A DNA stretch of 64,000 nucleotides from Locusta migratoria (GCA_026315105.1 CM048745.1:537802758-537866757); one strand, 5' to 3'. Shown: positions 1 to 11,999, counted from the stretch's first letter. Made by a program: numbers and translations. Notes: generated from the sequence alone by a model not told the origin.

Positions 1-689
1 CTCACCTTATAAAGTGCTACCCTACATATTTACATGGTTACAATTTTAAAAAATGATGACTAAATATAGCAGTTTTATGCCCAAGGGCACATTTTGCCCT
101 GGGTTGGTACTCCATGTGACCATAATTCTTAGTGTCTTCCCTGCAATCCCCAAGGATAGGGAAAAAATGTTTTTGGAAAATCAGTGTCCATCACCTCTAG
201 TTTCAGTATATCCCAGCTATTTAAAAGCCTAACAGGCCTAATAACTGCTTAAATTATTGTAAATAATAGTATGTAAACAAAATTTCACAAGTCTGCGAAA
301 GTAACTCTTTCTTTTCTATATCTGCAGTTAATCCAAGACGGCAATACTGCAATATGTCTAACGCAATGAACATATGTTTGAAAGACACAGTTGATGCCAA
401 AGACAAAAAATTAATGCATTTTACAGGGTTCACAGGTTACGGGCAAAATTTGCCCTTGCTTGGTGCTCTGTGTAACCTGAAATACCTTTGTGCTGCTAGG
501 GTTAATGTATACTGTCCTGAAATAAAAGTTACTACACCTTAAAGATTCCAGCTCACTCGAGATTTTTTTTGTTTGTTGAAACTGGGCGTGTGGGTTACAT
601 GAAATGAGACGTACCAGGTGTCGATCCATGCTCAACCATCCATATTACTACGTAATTGTATATGTTTGACGACGTTACAGCGTTCAATG
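1..689. other. No recognisable feature
   Basis: AT-rich sequence with short chance open frames only. I see no domain, TSD or SINE box here. Confidence 0.6.
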
Positions 690-1583
690 AATGAAATAAA
701 TCGCAATTTACGATCAGTTATGGCTTCACTGTACTTTTTTTTTTTTATGGTTAGTTCTGTTGAGCTCTCTGACCGAGCGCGCACCCCTACCTGACTGTAC
801 TAGGTTTTGATGGAATACCAAAGTGCGGCGAATGAAAATTTGTGCCTGGTCGGGATTCGAACCATGGATCTCCTGCTTACGAGGCAGGCGCGTTGACCAC
901 TCCGCCACCGAGGACACAGTGACAAGCTCCACTGCAGAGGACTCTTCCGTGCACGTCTTCCGCCACACCCAAATCTCCATTCGCCACGCTGTCTCTTTCT
1001 TGATGCGGGAATACAGTTTGTGGTGTAACATCACAGCTGCGTCCACCTAATCCTCGATGGGCGAAGTTGCCGTTACATTCTATTTTATGCTTAATCATTT
1101 AATAACGAACTCACTGCTGACATGCTACCGCCTCGCTCTGCGGTCGGCGGGAGACTGCCGCACACCGGCCAACAAACAAAGAACATGCCAACCTTAGCAT
1201 TGTTGCCAGCAGCTCTCGGTCTCGCTGCACACCAATGATAACTATCGTTCGACCAAAAGAGGTTACTAACCTAAAACCCTGTATCCTCACAGTGGCTGTG
1301 AGCATTACAGAACAAATAGACTGTGGTAATAGGAAAGAGACAGCGTAGCTAATGGATATTTGGGTGTGGCGGGAGACGTGCAGGGAAGCGTCCTCTGCAG
1401 TCGAGCTGGTCAGTGTGTCCTCGGTGGCGGTGTAGCCAACGCGGGTGCCTAGTAAGCAGAAGATCCTGGGTTCGAATCCTGATCGGGCAGAAATTTGTAT
1501 TCGCCACACTTTGGTATTCCATCTAAACCTAGTACAGTGAAGCCATAACTGATCGCAAATTGCGATTTATTTCATATTAGTAC
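690..1583. repeat. Inverted pair of tRNA-derived SINEs (family C)
   Basis: The two ends are near-perfect inverted copies (around 690-725 and 1535-1583). Inside, a SINE with A box TGGCGGAGTGG and B box GGTTCGAATCC lies on the minus strand at about 823-1046, and a second copy on the plus strand at about 1301-1535. The left arm carries roughly 60 extra bases next to a T run. The anticodon-like loop CTCGTAA resembles tRNA-Thr(CGT), but the T stem is poorly paired, so this is a SINE head and not a tRNA gene. Confidence 0.7.
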
Positions 1584-2278
1584 GTGATGTAGTCTCCTTG
1601 GGTAACAATGCAGGTGCTGATTCTAGCATCCATTCGATCATACTGATGGCGAATACTGTCTTGGAATATATTATTCCACGCCTGCTCGACCTATCCACGA
1701 AATTGTGCACCAGTTGTGGGTTGCGAAGTCGCACGTGTCAGTCGACGTTCCGTCATATCCCTCACTTCCTCGATTGGAAGGAAGTGCAGAGAACGTACTG
1801 GCCAGTAAGATGCAGCATGTCTTGCAGAGCACGATGCATTTCCCACGCAGTGTGCAGATGGGCATTATCCCGTTGGAAGAATGGCAGAAGAAAGGGGCTG
1901 ATAACATCGCGCACTTACTGCGCACTTGTTATTATTAACACCCGAGTGAACGACAGACAATAAGGCGTGGGGTGGAGACGGTATTGCGCAAATGCACTCT
2001 ACGAGACAGTAGTCGCCAGGACTACGTCGTACATACGAACGACCATCACTTGCGTGCAGACAGAATCTGTTTTTTGAAATAATTTGTCTGATTATCAGTC
2101 AACAGTTGCAACTGGTTTTTTATTTTTTATTTATTTATTTATTTTTACATTAACATGTTTAAATTCTTCAGGATCATCTTCAGAAATTTTGTAGTTACGT
2201 CTACACGGAATAATGACGTTCATGCATGCTTTATTCCCCATTCTCTGTATGCATCTGTTCCCTGTGTGCATGTTTCAG
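1584..2278. other. Unassigned, moderately GC-rich repeat-like stretch
   Basis: Bases 1600-2060 have the even composition of an old transposon, and several 60-120 codon frames are open on both strands. None carries a motif I recognise. The rest is AT-rich. Confidence 0.4.
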
Positions 2279-2480
2279 TATGTTCAAATGTATGTAAATC
2301 TAAGGGACTTAACTGCTTGGTTATTAATCCCTAGGCTTACGAACTACTTAAACTAAGGTAAACTAACCTAAGGACAACACACACATACCCATGCCCGAGG
2401 GGGGACTCGAACCTTCGACGACAAACGGCCGCGCGCATCGCAGCGCGGCACCTCAGTGCGCACGGCTATTCCACCGCGGC
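2279..2480 (-). mobile_element. tRNA-derived SINE, family A
   Basis: The minus-strand copy has a B-box-like ggactcgaac (reverse) and the tail that ends in gtttgaac-type sequence, read here as tgttcaaatg. The tail is of the type 2 form (aaactaaggtaaactaacctaagg). The head is diverged. Confidence 0.75.
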
Positions 2481-2661
2481 ATTTCAGGGTGTTTCTACTT
2501 TAAACTTGTATCGTGCTATACATATGCACTACTTCAATATATGATACACTGGCACACTATAAGATTTTTTTGTCCAAACCGTGAGTGATTCGATGTTTCG
2601 GGTATTATTTTAGATTCAGGGTTCAAAAATACATACGGAAACCAGCTGCTTTCGCGGAGAA

Positions 2662-2705
<44 letters not shown>

Positions 2706-3832
2706 CCATTGCACAGTGTAATGTAGACGCAAGGTCACCTGCTTAACAAGTGAAGTGTTTATGTGTGATACAGGAAAGCCACACAGCCCCGTATCAGATT
2801 CGTTTCACTGGCTACACAAAGTGTGTTTTATAAAGTCTGTGATTATTATATCGTTTAGAAGTAGCAGTGATCAGCAAGTTGCCTATATCATGATTGTTTG
2901 ACATAAATTGGAAAAATAATTGTGTATCTGTCAGAAAAGATAAATCTTCCGTAAATAATGCAACACACTCAGGGACCAGGTCACTTATTGACGAGTGAGG
3001 TGACAGGCAAGTCACCACCTTGTTAGTAGACAGTAACAGCACAGTCTAACATACGGTAACAGCTTCAGACCAAATGAAACACACTTGCCACAGTAAATAG
3101 TGCCCAAACAGTAACATTAGTAAGCAGAATGCCCATATTTTGTAGCAGGGACTTCATTGGTTACATTTTCACGTTTATTGTGGCGACTGCATTACGTAAT
3201 TTTTTCGTCTTATTTTACAAGTAATGACGTACATATCACCATGTTCAGTGACGAAGATTGCTGTAAACGCTGTTTACATGTTGGTACCTGTCAATCCATT
3301 TCGACGACCTCGGAGGATTTCTCATCAGGCATCATATAAAATTTATCCTAAGAGCCTGGTAACACTTTGCAGATGATTTTAGTATTCATAATGACTACTA
3401 ACCAGGTACATTTGAAATTGTGAGGTGAAAACTACCTATAATTATTATGCCAATCGGGACTGGTGACTACAGTAGTTTGGTACCTTTACAAACAAAATCA
3501 ACAATGTCAACCCTTAATCTGAACAATTTGTGAACATGAAAAGACACGACAGGAAAGGAACTTAAGTTTCTGTATTGCTTTGTGCCCAGAATGTATGTTT
3601 CAGTTAATTTGTCTGCCAATAATTTAAGCTTCTGTATGTAACTATAACGTAGATTTGATTGTGGACTTGAACGTTCTGGAGCGCACTATGAGGCTTACAG
3701 TTTTCCTCTCGGGAACGTTGCTAACTATCCAAGTCGCCATTGTCCACAGCAAAATTCGAAAATAAAGCCTCCATGTTCGACTTAGCTATTACGATACGCG
3801 GTGTTAGTCGTAATTTATGATTTTCGCTGCAT
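2481..3832. other. No gene; poly-T tract and AT-rich sequence
   Basis: A 40-base T run lies at 2664-2703. The rest is AT-rich with short chance frames and I see nothing to name. Confidence 0.5.
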
Positions 3833-4615
3833 TTCGTGAAGGAGGATCTGCATCGAATTGACGCATGGTGCAGTGAATGGCAATTAAAGCTCAATGTAGA
3901 CAAGTGTAATGTGCTGCGAATACACAGAAAGAAAGATCCTGTATCATTTAGCTACACTATAGCAGGTCAGCAACTGGAAGCAGTTAATTCCGTAAATTAT
4001 TCCATAAATTATCTGGGAGTAGTCATTAGGAGGGATTTAAAATGGAACGACCATATAAAATCAATCGTCGGTAAAGCAGATGCCAGACTTAGATTCATTG
4101 GGAGAATTCTAAGGAAATGCAGTCCGAAAACAAAGGAAGTAGGTTACAGTACACTTGTTCGCCCACAGCTTGAATACTGCTCACCGGTGTGGGATCCGTA
4201 CCAGGTGGGATTGATAGAGGAAGTGGAGAAGATCCAACGGAGAGCAGCGCGCTTAGTTACAGGATCATTTGGTAATCGTGAAAGCGTTACGGAGATGATC
4301 GCTAAACTCCAGTGGAAGACTGCAGGAGAGCCGCTCTCTCGCTCGGTACGGGCTTTTTTCGAAGTTTCGAGAACTTACCTTTACTGAGGAGTCTAGCAGT
4401 GTATTGCTCCCTCCTACGTATATCTTTCGAAGATATCGTGAGGATAAAATCAGAGAGATTAGTGCCCACACAGAGGCAAATCGACAATCTTTCTTTTCTG
4501 CGAACAATACGTGACTGGAATAGGAGGAAAAATCGATAGTGGTACTCAAGGTACCCTCCGCCACACCGTCGGGTGGCTTGCCGAGTATGGTTGTGGATGT
4601 AGATGTAGATGTACC
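3833..4615 (+). mobile_element. CR1/Jockey-type LINE, 3' end of the reverse transcriptase ORF
   Basis: An open frame (3836-4387) encodes the region after the catalytic core of a non-LTR reverse transcriptase. It contains WQLKLNVDKCNVLRIHRK, NYLGVVIRRDLKWNDHI, LVRPQLEYCSPVWDPY and VEKIQRRAARLV in the family order. The reading then shifts frame near 4312 and continues as a second frame to 4539. The 3' end carries a short TGTAGA/TGTAGATG repeat at about 4595-4612, the usual tail of this family. The catalytic FADD region is missing, so this is a 5'-truncated dead copy. Related 3' ends lie at 28730-29160 and 52378-52985. Confidence 0.88.
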
Positions 4616-4984
4616 GTGATTCATTTCTGCTTCCCAACCGAGAGAAGATGATATAATGAGGTGTCATGATGCTTGGAGGAATAAATTGGTGCCGAGTTCC
4701 CGCTAGAGGCGCTCTCTTCGTAAACAAAGATAATGGAAGTCACATTTTAGTCAGCTTAAACGAGTCCCATTGATGTAATGGATGTTTCCGTTTCTCGCAG
4801 TTGAGTAACGACGTCGCAACCTTCCACCCAACTCCCACCCCTAAATTTTCAGCTGCGGACTGCTGTCTTTATGATACCTCCTGTTTTCTATTTGGATTCT
4901 GTAATTACGTCTTTGTTCTCTTTCTGTACAGCCTATGTGTTTCCCCTTTCTCATATACACATATATATAGTAAAGGCGAAGACG
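4616..4984. other. No recognisable feature
   Basis: AT-rich sequence with a short ATAT run near 4958. No motif seen. Confidence 0.5.
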
Positions 4985-4996
4985 GCTGACCCTTTC

Positions 4997-5138
4997 AAAT
5001 GTTTGTATAGCTCATGGGACTGAACTACGGGGTCATCAGTCCCTAAACTTACAAACTACTTATGAACTAGCTAATACTAAGGACGGCACAAATATCCATG
5101 CCCGAGGGGGGATTCGAACCCCAGACCGTAGTGCCCGT
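4997..5138 (-). mobile_element. 5'-truncated SINE, family A, with 12-bp TSD
   Basis: Minus-strand copy containing the tail and B box (ggattcgaacc, reverse) but lacking the A-box head. It is flanked by the exact direct repeat GCTGACCCTTTC at 4985-4996 and 5139-5150, direct evidence of insertion by target-primed reverse transcription. Confidence 0.93.
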
Positions 5139-5150
5139 GCTGACCCTTTC

Positions 5151-5920
5151 TTTAGTGCGGACGCACACCAGGCTGGAATTGGAATCTGCGAGATGCCAAG
5201 AGTGTAATGTGCAGGAGCACTAGGTCATTGTGAGTGGTTGTGTGTTTAAGTTGGGAATTCGGGTCTGGTGGGAAGCGTGCCAAGGTAGACCGTGCTGTTA
5301 TGGTGTCCACTGTGTACGATGACATGGTGGAGAGCGCAGCTGTCGAGCAAACAGGATACTCGTGCTCCACCCACAGTCCTGCACAAATTTTCAACTTGCT
5401 CTATTGCCTACTAACAAATAATATGTTTCTCTACATGGCAACGTAACTGACAGTAAACCCAAATCTTCCCTCGCTTTTTTCTATTTTTATTTGTTTCACG
5501 TTAAATTCAGTCATCTATGAGGACTGTGCCCCAGCGGCCGGCCAATCAGCTAGCGATCACGCCGTCTCAGGACTACCTTGCTTACGTGACATGACGTGCG
5601 CGCCGCGGCCTGTCTTTCTCGTTGGTCTCGGATAGGCTATAGTTGAGTAGCTGGCTTCTGGGGTACAGACCACTGCCTCGTAGCGCCATCCATTGAGCTC
5701 GCGATGGCGGCCTATCGGTGTGACGTGACACGGACTTGGTGTGAGACCTTTTATCTAGACGCTGTTGGCCAGGTCCCCTTCTCCTGTTGGATAATTGGGG
5801 TAGGCTAGGGGCAGGCAAGTCGCCGAAGTGACAGCCAGTTGAAAGACTTGCGCCAGGCAAATGAGCCACACGTAATTATTATTAGCGCTGCTGGCAATTA
5901 GCGGCAAACAAACAAATGAA
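5151..5920. other. No recognisable feature
   Basis: Mixed composition with chance frames up to 95 codons that show no domain. No repeat identified. Confidence 0.4.
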
Positions 5921-6450
5921 GCAGACAATATTGTTTGACGGACGGTGTTAATGAAGCGCGTGGGCAGAGAGTGATTAAGGTGCGGGCAGACTGCAGAGCG
6001 GCCGGCAAGGCCTCGGCGCATTCCGGCACGCGGCTTCTGGGAAGCGGCGGCGGCAGCGGCAGCACGAGCCTGCGCATGCGCATAGAGCACACGCCCCCCA
6101 CACCCCACTGCCGTGGCCGCCGGCCAGCGCTGTCAACGCGCCGGCCAAGCCAGCCGCCGACGCCCGCTTCTGTCATTTATTGCTCTTGACGTGGCTGGCA
6201 GGCCGCGCTGTTTAATTCATAGCCCGATTCCGCGATTGTATAAGAAATCCCCGCGAGAGATGCGAAATTCAATCCGAGGGCCTAGCTGCCCGCGTCGCCT
6301 TCGTAGAATGTCAGAGACCCAGCGGCAGCGGGGGAGGCGGAGGGGGCGAACCACCACGGGCCTCTCGTCCTGGGGGGTCTCCAAATACCTCGAAAGTACT
6401 TTGTTTTATCGCCCCTGGACTCTCGCGCTAGGGCCTCCAAATCTCTGAAG
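5921..6450. other. GC- and CpG-rich block
   Basis: Bases 5940-6380 are strongly CpG-rich against an AT-rich background. The last part (about 6309-6450) resembles 6810-6890 and 50230-50350 and so belongs to a repeat, probably a hAT family. The first part could be an unmethylated island, but no exon can be supported. Confidence 0.4.
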
Positions 6451-6799
6451 CCATTTTTCTTAGTCTATTTTTCTTTCTTTGTTTCACGTTAAATTCAGTA
6501 GGTATTTTGAATTTTCTCTCTGAAGAAACTCTTTTACTGAGAGATAGTGTTTATTGTACAAACAACTTGACGACAAATGGAAATTTCTATGTAGTTTATA
6601 TTGTTGCGGTAAAATAACTTTAGCCATACTTACGGCCAGTTAGACCATCCAACATCCAGGAACGCTTCGGGTATCAGCTGGCTATGTCGGCCACATCCTG
6701 ACCTCAGGCTGTGTTTTACTCCTGACCCAAAAACCGCCATTCAGACAGCCCGACGTTTGAAGCGGAACTAGCTCGCTCTCATTTGCGAGCAAACACTCA

Positions 6800-7410
6800 G
6801 TAGCCTGTTTCCTATTGACTCACATCTCCACGGGGGAGGCGGAGGGGGCGGACCGCCCCGGGCCTCTCGTCCTGGGGAGCCTCCAAACTCAAAAGTTATT
6901 TTTTTATAGTGAAAGCCAAGCATGTGGCCCAGATGGAAGATGGCAGGTGGCTCAGAAGCTCCTGAACTTCGTTCATGCAGGAAGGAGACCCTAGGGAGAC
7001 CAATGGAACGTTGGGGGGGGGGGGGGGGGGGCTCTTTGATGACCTGAAGCAAACAGCAATAGATGTGGACAGGTGGTTGATAACAGCAATGGACAGGAAG
7101 CATTGGCGAAGGAATCTTGTAGCAGCGTGCGGTCCACGAGGCCTGATCACGTAGAAGAAGAAGATATATTCATCTTGAGGTTTGAAAAGCACTTCAATCT
7201 CCGTGTTTGCTTACAAAATAAATTTGCTTTATAGCTAAGGTCTGCCTTGAGCAAACACAAATGTTTTTTTGATTTTTCCCATACATGTTACGCTGGCGTT
7301 GCAGCATCATCAGTGGGATGTTTAATTCATACATGTGTTTGCAAGTAGACATTGGGCCTCATTTTGTTCTGCCGCCGCCCCAGGCCTCCGACAGTTTTAG
7401 TCCGCCACTG
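6800..7410. mobile_element. hAT-like repeat, right end at 7410
   Basis: The sequence ends in TTTTAGTCCGCCACTG at 7410, whose reverse complement starts CAGTGGCGGACTAA. The same terminus starts a copy at 50127. Internal pieces at 6810-6890 match 6309-6450. A 19-base G run lies at 7013-7031. I cannot place the left end or a TSD. Confidence 0.45.
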
Positions 7411-8295
7411 CTGAGACCTCTTGCGTCGTTGTTTTGGCTTCATCCTTTAATGCATGATTTTTTATTTGAAGCTATAAAAACCATCACGATTAATGTATAG
7501 TGCGTATATACTGTGAACAATAATGAAAAAAAAAATCCTTAAAATTATTATCCACTACTAGCAACAAAAAGTTCATAGCTAGTCAGCTATATAGTGCTTC
7601 CATGATGTACCCGATGCTGTAAATGTCACTATTACGCCTCTAATCTTTCTAGAAAGTAACTCAAAATGCAGCAGTAATATGTGATTGACTACTTTTACAT
7701 GGCAGAGGAGGAATACTAAACAAACGCACATGTTAGGAGTAACTCAATGCAGCTAACTTTCGAAATGATTCAGTAGCACTCTGCAATTTATGATTTCTCG
7801 GAGGAGCATATGTAACACTTTGTATAGAAGCAGCTAAAAATGAATTTGTGGTAAAATTTTCATCAGTTTGGGAGATAATGGGAAAAATAAGGTATGTAGC
7901 TGATAAGCTACACTATGCATTAAAGGGTTTAGAACCGTAAATTCACTGCTGAAATAAAATAACATTTACCACACTCACGTTCACACTCACAGCCAGGTAC
8001 AGACGACAACGTAACAAGCTCCAAGACGGACAGATTAATGCTGAAAAAGTGGTTACATGCCGTACCAAGCGGCAAAATGTCGTACTAGAAGCATGTCGTG
8101 CATCAACAGCAATGCGACTTTAAGGACTGATACACAAAATACCTTAATACAGCATTGCATTGCTGTGTAATGCCCCTGTGCTTGCTCGTCCCACCAACAT
8201 GTCCAGAGCCTCTTCGATTCATTGACGAGGTGTGTGGCAGCTGTTATAACCAGTAATGGCAGCTTTACTCAGTACTGACTTGATCGACTTCACAC
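7411..8295. other. No recognisable feature
   Basis: AT-rich sequence without motif or open frame of note. Confidence 0.5.
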
Positions 8296-8492
8296 AGAGC
8301 GAGGTGGTGCAGTGGTAACACATTGGACTTGCATTCGGGACTCTGGAGGACTGTGGGTCAAATCTACTTCCTTTCTTCCTGATTTAGGTGTTCCGTGATT
8401 TACTCCAGGTAAATGCAGGGGGATACTTCTTTCCCCATCTATACCTAAAAACTATCCGTACGTCAGCGCACTTTCGACGTTACGTTACACCC
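8296..8492 (+). mobile_element. tRNA-derived SINE, family B
   Basis: A box TGGTGCAGTGG at about 8305 is followed by a diverged B box (gggtcaaatc) and a body ending in an acgttac-type motif. A better preserved copy, split by an insertion, lies at 46584-47912. Confidence 0.75.
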
Positions 8493-8853
8493 TGAGCTGC
8501 CTTCCTCCTCACTTCACAAGGGGCTGTATTTTCAGTCATGTGATCTCTTATTCAACGTGTTATCTCCAAATAAATTTAGCAATGGTATCTCCGTTGGTTG
8601 TGTGTGTTGCATTTTGGATGACCAGCAATGCATTTGTTGAAGTAGACTGCAGCTAAAGTTAAACCAAATTACAAGAGGTTTTAATCGAAATGATTAAATT
8701 TCGTATAAGTCCGAACCTGACTAGGACAATATTTTGTACTGAAATCAAATCACACCTTGTCAGTGAAAATTCACAGTTGTTTAGGAAACTTCGTACGTTC
8801 TCGTGTCGTATATTTTGACCGGTGCAGTTTTCACTCTTAATGATACCTTATAC

Positions 8854-9554
8854 CAGTGTTTTTCAACCATAGGTCGCGATCCCCATGGGGGAACGGGGGG
8901 TGTCGCAAAGACTTGCTCGCAGGGTCGCCGTCACAGGAGGAAGTAATCGCTCCGTTGAAAAACCAGCCCAGTGCACCTCTGACTACAAAGCGTTCCAGAG
9001 TAGAAAAATAGAGGCCTATTAAAAGAGAAATTTACTTTTTCTTAAAATTGCATTAATTCGTAATTGTATAGAACGTATATTTTTTACAGTGTGTTATCGA
9101 TGAATAAACGTAAAGTCTGAAAACTGTTTTCAGGAATCATTCGTTAGATAAATATAAAAGACGCAATAATTAATTCTAAAATTTTTTTTTAAATCTACTT
9201 CTTCATAATTGTCTAAACAGAAGGACCTTTCTTAATCAGTATAATTCGGTTATGAATCTTGCCTAAGTTCGAAACACTCGTTATGCAATATATACATTCC
9301 TGTCGGAAACCATCTAAAAATAATGTCTTCAGTTCCGAAAATACACATTACAAAACAGCGTCCAATAATTTATAAGAAAACTGTATCAACAGAAAGAACA
9401 TTACATTCGCCGCCTTTGAGATAACGAACATAGCTTTGTCAGAGTTCGTGTAGAGGGGGGTTCAGAGGGGTCCCCAGAATACTTTTAATTGGAAGAGGGT
9501 CGCTACATTTTAGTCCGAAGGAAGTATCATATTGGAAAAGGTTGAAAATCTCTG
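8854..9554. mobile_element. Non-autonomous hAT element (about 0.7 kb)
   Basis: The left end CAGTGTTTTTCAACC and the reverse complement of the right end, CAGAGATTTTCAACC, form a 15-bp terminal inverted repeat with two differences. This TIR type is common in hAT elements. Flanking 8-mers (ccttatac, ccatatgg) match at 5 of 8 positions, as expected of an old TSD. No transposase is present. The right end was copied again by the tandem duplication at 9472-10008. Confidence 0.7.
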
Positions 9555-10008
9555 CCATATGGCAACGCGATGAGTTAATGGGCTAGTAGAGTCATCTCCA
9601 GATGCATTTCCTCGTATTTACATAACAATCTAATTACATTCTGCACTTCATAACTGGTGGGTGCAATAATTTTCGAAGTCGTCGTTGCCGGCCGCGGTGG
9701 CCGAGGGGACTGAGGCGCTCCAGTCACGTTCTGCACGGCCCCAGAATACTTTTAATTGGAAGAGGGTCGCTATATTTTAGTCCGAAGGAAGTATCATATT
9801 GGAAAAGGTTGAAAATCTCTGCCATATGGCAACGCGATGAGTTAATGGGCTAGTAGAGCCATCTCCAGATGCATTTCCTCGTATTTACATAACAATCTAA
9901 TTACATTCTGCACTTCATAACTGATGGGCGCAATAATTTTCGAAGTCGTCGTTGCCGGCCGCGGTGGCCGAGGGGACTGAGGCGCTCCAGTCACGTTCTG
10001 CACGGCCA
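9472..10008. repeat. 267-bp tandem duplication
   Basis: Bases from ccccagaatac at 9472 recur at a fixed offset of 267 with only about four differences. The unit includes a hAT right end, unique sequence and the first 50 bases of a SINE. The junction is at a short CC/CCCC microhomology (9737-9742), which suggests a recent replication slip or unequal exchange. Confidence 0.93.
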
Positions 10009-10151
10009 CTACGGTCGGGGGTTCGAATCCACCTTGGGCATGGACATTTGTGCCGTCCTTAGTGTTAGCTAGTTCATAAGTAGTTTGTAAGTTTAGGGAC
10101 TGATGACCCCGTAGTTACGTCCCATAAGCTATACAAACATTTAAACATTTT
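9954..10151 (+). mobile_element. Full-length SINE, family A, with TSD
   Basis: A box TGGCCGAGGGG and B box GGTTCGAATCC both match the Pol III consensus. The copy is flanked by gaagtcgtcgtt on both sides (about 9942-9953 and 10152-10163). The head alone (9687-9738) appears again upstream as part of the tandem duplication. Confidence 0.93.
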
Positions 10152-10538
10152 GAAGTCGTCGTTAACCGCCTTTCACACACTTAAACAATCATTAGAGAGC
10201 ACTGCGTTTGCCTTGCTTTGCTCTGACTACAGAATGTGTCATATTATTGAATTTGTATCCTGCTTGTGTTGCACAGTTTACAGATGAAATCTGCTTAAAA
10301 GCTGTCGTTATTGTTTGGGGATGTGATCTGTCGACGGTTTCGTTTCAGCTGATATTTTTAGAGGACGTATTTTAAATGACTTTTTTTTAACGGTACCCAT
10401 GTTCTGAATTTAATTTTCGTTTTCTTCTGTTCCAGGTGAGTGCCCACTGTTGAATGCCTCTGCACCATCCAAATCTTTCTTGGTGAGTTTGTAATGATTC
10501 TCTTTCGTTGAATTACTGCAGGCTTTGGAATGAAACTA

Positions 10539-10738
10539 AAAAATGTTGAAATGTTTGCCAAGCTTATGGGATTTATCTGCGGGGTCATGAGTCCCTAAAC
10601 TTACAAACTACTTATGAACCAGCTTATACTAAAGACGGCACAAACATTCATGCCTGAGGGGGGATTGGAACCCCCGACGGGGAACGGTCTCGCGCATCGT
10701 AGCATAACGTCTCAATACGCTCGGCCGCTCCGCCGCGG
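10539..10738 (-). mobile_element. SINE, family A
   Basis: Minus-strand copy, diverged. The B box is altered (ggattggaacc, reverse). The tail ggggtcatgagtccctaaac is characteristic. Confidence 0.8.
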
Positions 10739-10953
10739 AAAATAAAAATCAGTACAAATTCTGCGTAAGCGAAGGTCGCATCAGGAATATTCTTACGTAA
10801 TCGCGAAGCGATTCGCAACAGTGGCTAAGAATCATTATACGAATTATGCTGAAAACAAAGATTACCAAAATTAGTGAAAATGGGGAAAGGCATTTTGAAT
10901 TAAATAATTAGTTCAAATGAACTTATGTATTTATCACAATCAATAACTTATAA

Positions 10954-11113
10954 TCGCTGCGGAGCGCGCGGTTGCTCGCCGTGGAGGTTCGAGTCCTCCC
11001 TGGGTCAAGGGTGTGTGTGTGTTGTCCTTAGGTTAGTTTACCTAGGGTTAAGTAGTTTGTAAGCTACGGACTGATGACCACGTAGTTTGGGCCGATAGAT
11101 TTACAAACATTTG
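10954..11113 (+). mobile_element. 5'-truncated SINE, family A type 2, with 12-bp TSD
   Basis: The B box GGTTCGAGTCC and type 2 body are present, and the A box is missing. The exact direct repeat AATAACTTATAA flanks it at 10942-10953 and 11114-11125. Confidence 0.93.
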
Positions 11114-11275
11114 AATAACTTATAAGCTCACAATTACATAGTCAATGTGGAGAGACCAAAAAAGGGACGTTTGATCTATTCAACAGTTAAGAATCACTGA
11201 CATAGTTATTACGTGCCTGGGGGAGGGAGCGCCGGGCATTTTTACTCGTAAAAGGGATTGCGGGTTCAAAAAGGT

Positions 11276-11555
11276 TGAAGATAAGATTTTTTCAGCAGGT
11301 TTCGGCAATATCTAAAGATTTCCTTCATCAGAAAAATAAAATTAATACAAGTCACATAATAAAAGTTATAAATCAGCTGTAAAGCTCCGTGCAAGCATGC
11401 ACCCCTTAGTGGCTAGGTCGTCATATATTTTTTATTTTGTGACGTACCTTTCTCCGCTGATTTGTAACTTTTATTATGTGACTTGTATTAATTTTATTTT
11501 TCTGACGAAGGCAATGTCAGATATTGCCGAAACCCGGTTAAAAAAATCTCATCTT
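11276..11555. repeat. Foldback element with hammerhead-like cores
   Basis: The left arm (about 11276-11367) and right arm (about 11455-11555) are inverted copies around a roughly 90-base spacer. Each arm ends in a CTGANGA - hairpin - GAAA motif (11300-11331 minus, 11502-11532 plus). It may be a paired Penelope-type terminal repeat. Confidence 0.75.
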
Positions 11556-11679
11556 CGCGACCGAGGGCTGCACTTTCATCCTTTAAAATTTTAAGGTTGA
11601 AAAACATGGGTTTATAGGAAAGGCGATTCCTTTACGTGCTTTATAAATTGGCCGTCCTATTATAGACAGGATGTGGCTG

Positions 11680-11900
11680 CATTCCCCGCGCGCAGACAGG
11701 CTCGTGCACCAGGTTAGGCCCTGCAGCGCGGAATGCGGACGGGCGGGCTGCGCGACCGCAGGCCGGAGAACCAGCGGCGAGTCCAGGAAGCAGCCGTCAG
11801 CCGCTTCCTGCCGCCCATCCGCCAGCACACGGCCGCCCGCCACCACCACGCGCCCTCATCCCGAGCCGGCATTACACGATACACCTAACGTGCGCAAGTC
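11680..11900. other. GC-rich block
   Basis: CpG-dense stretch next to AT-rich foldback sequence. The overlapping frames on both strands are low-complexity Arg/Ala/Pro reads and carry no domain. Confidence 0.35.
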
Positions 11901-11999
11901 ACGTCCACACGACCTGCCACCTAGCGGCACAACGGCTCAAGCTACGCCTTTAGCAGACGCTTTATCCGCCCTGGAGAAATAGGGTATATTACACGGAGC

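Noticed and set aside
840..915. tRNA-Thr(CGT) gene on the minus strand
   Set aside because: The anticodon arm is plausible (CCTGC-CTCGTAA-GCAGG), but the T stem and acceptor stem fail to pair, and a second copy lies in an inverted repeat at 1400-1490. SINE head.
1598..1963. 121-codon frame and its antisense partner as a transposase
   Set aside because: I looked for DDE, RNase H and zinc-finger patterns in both strands and found none that hold. Left unassigned.
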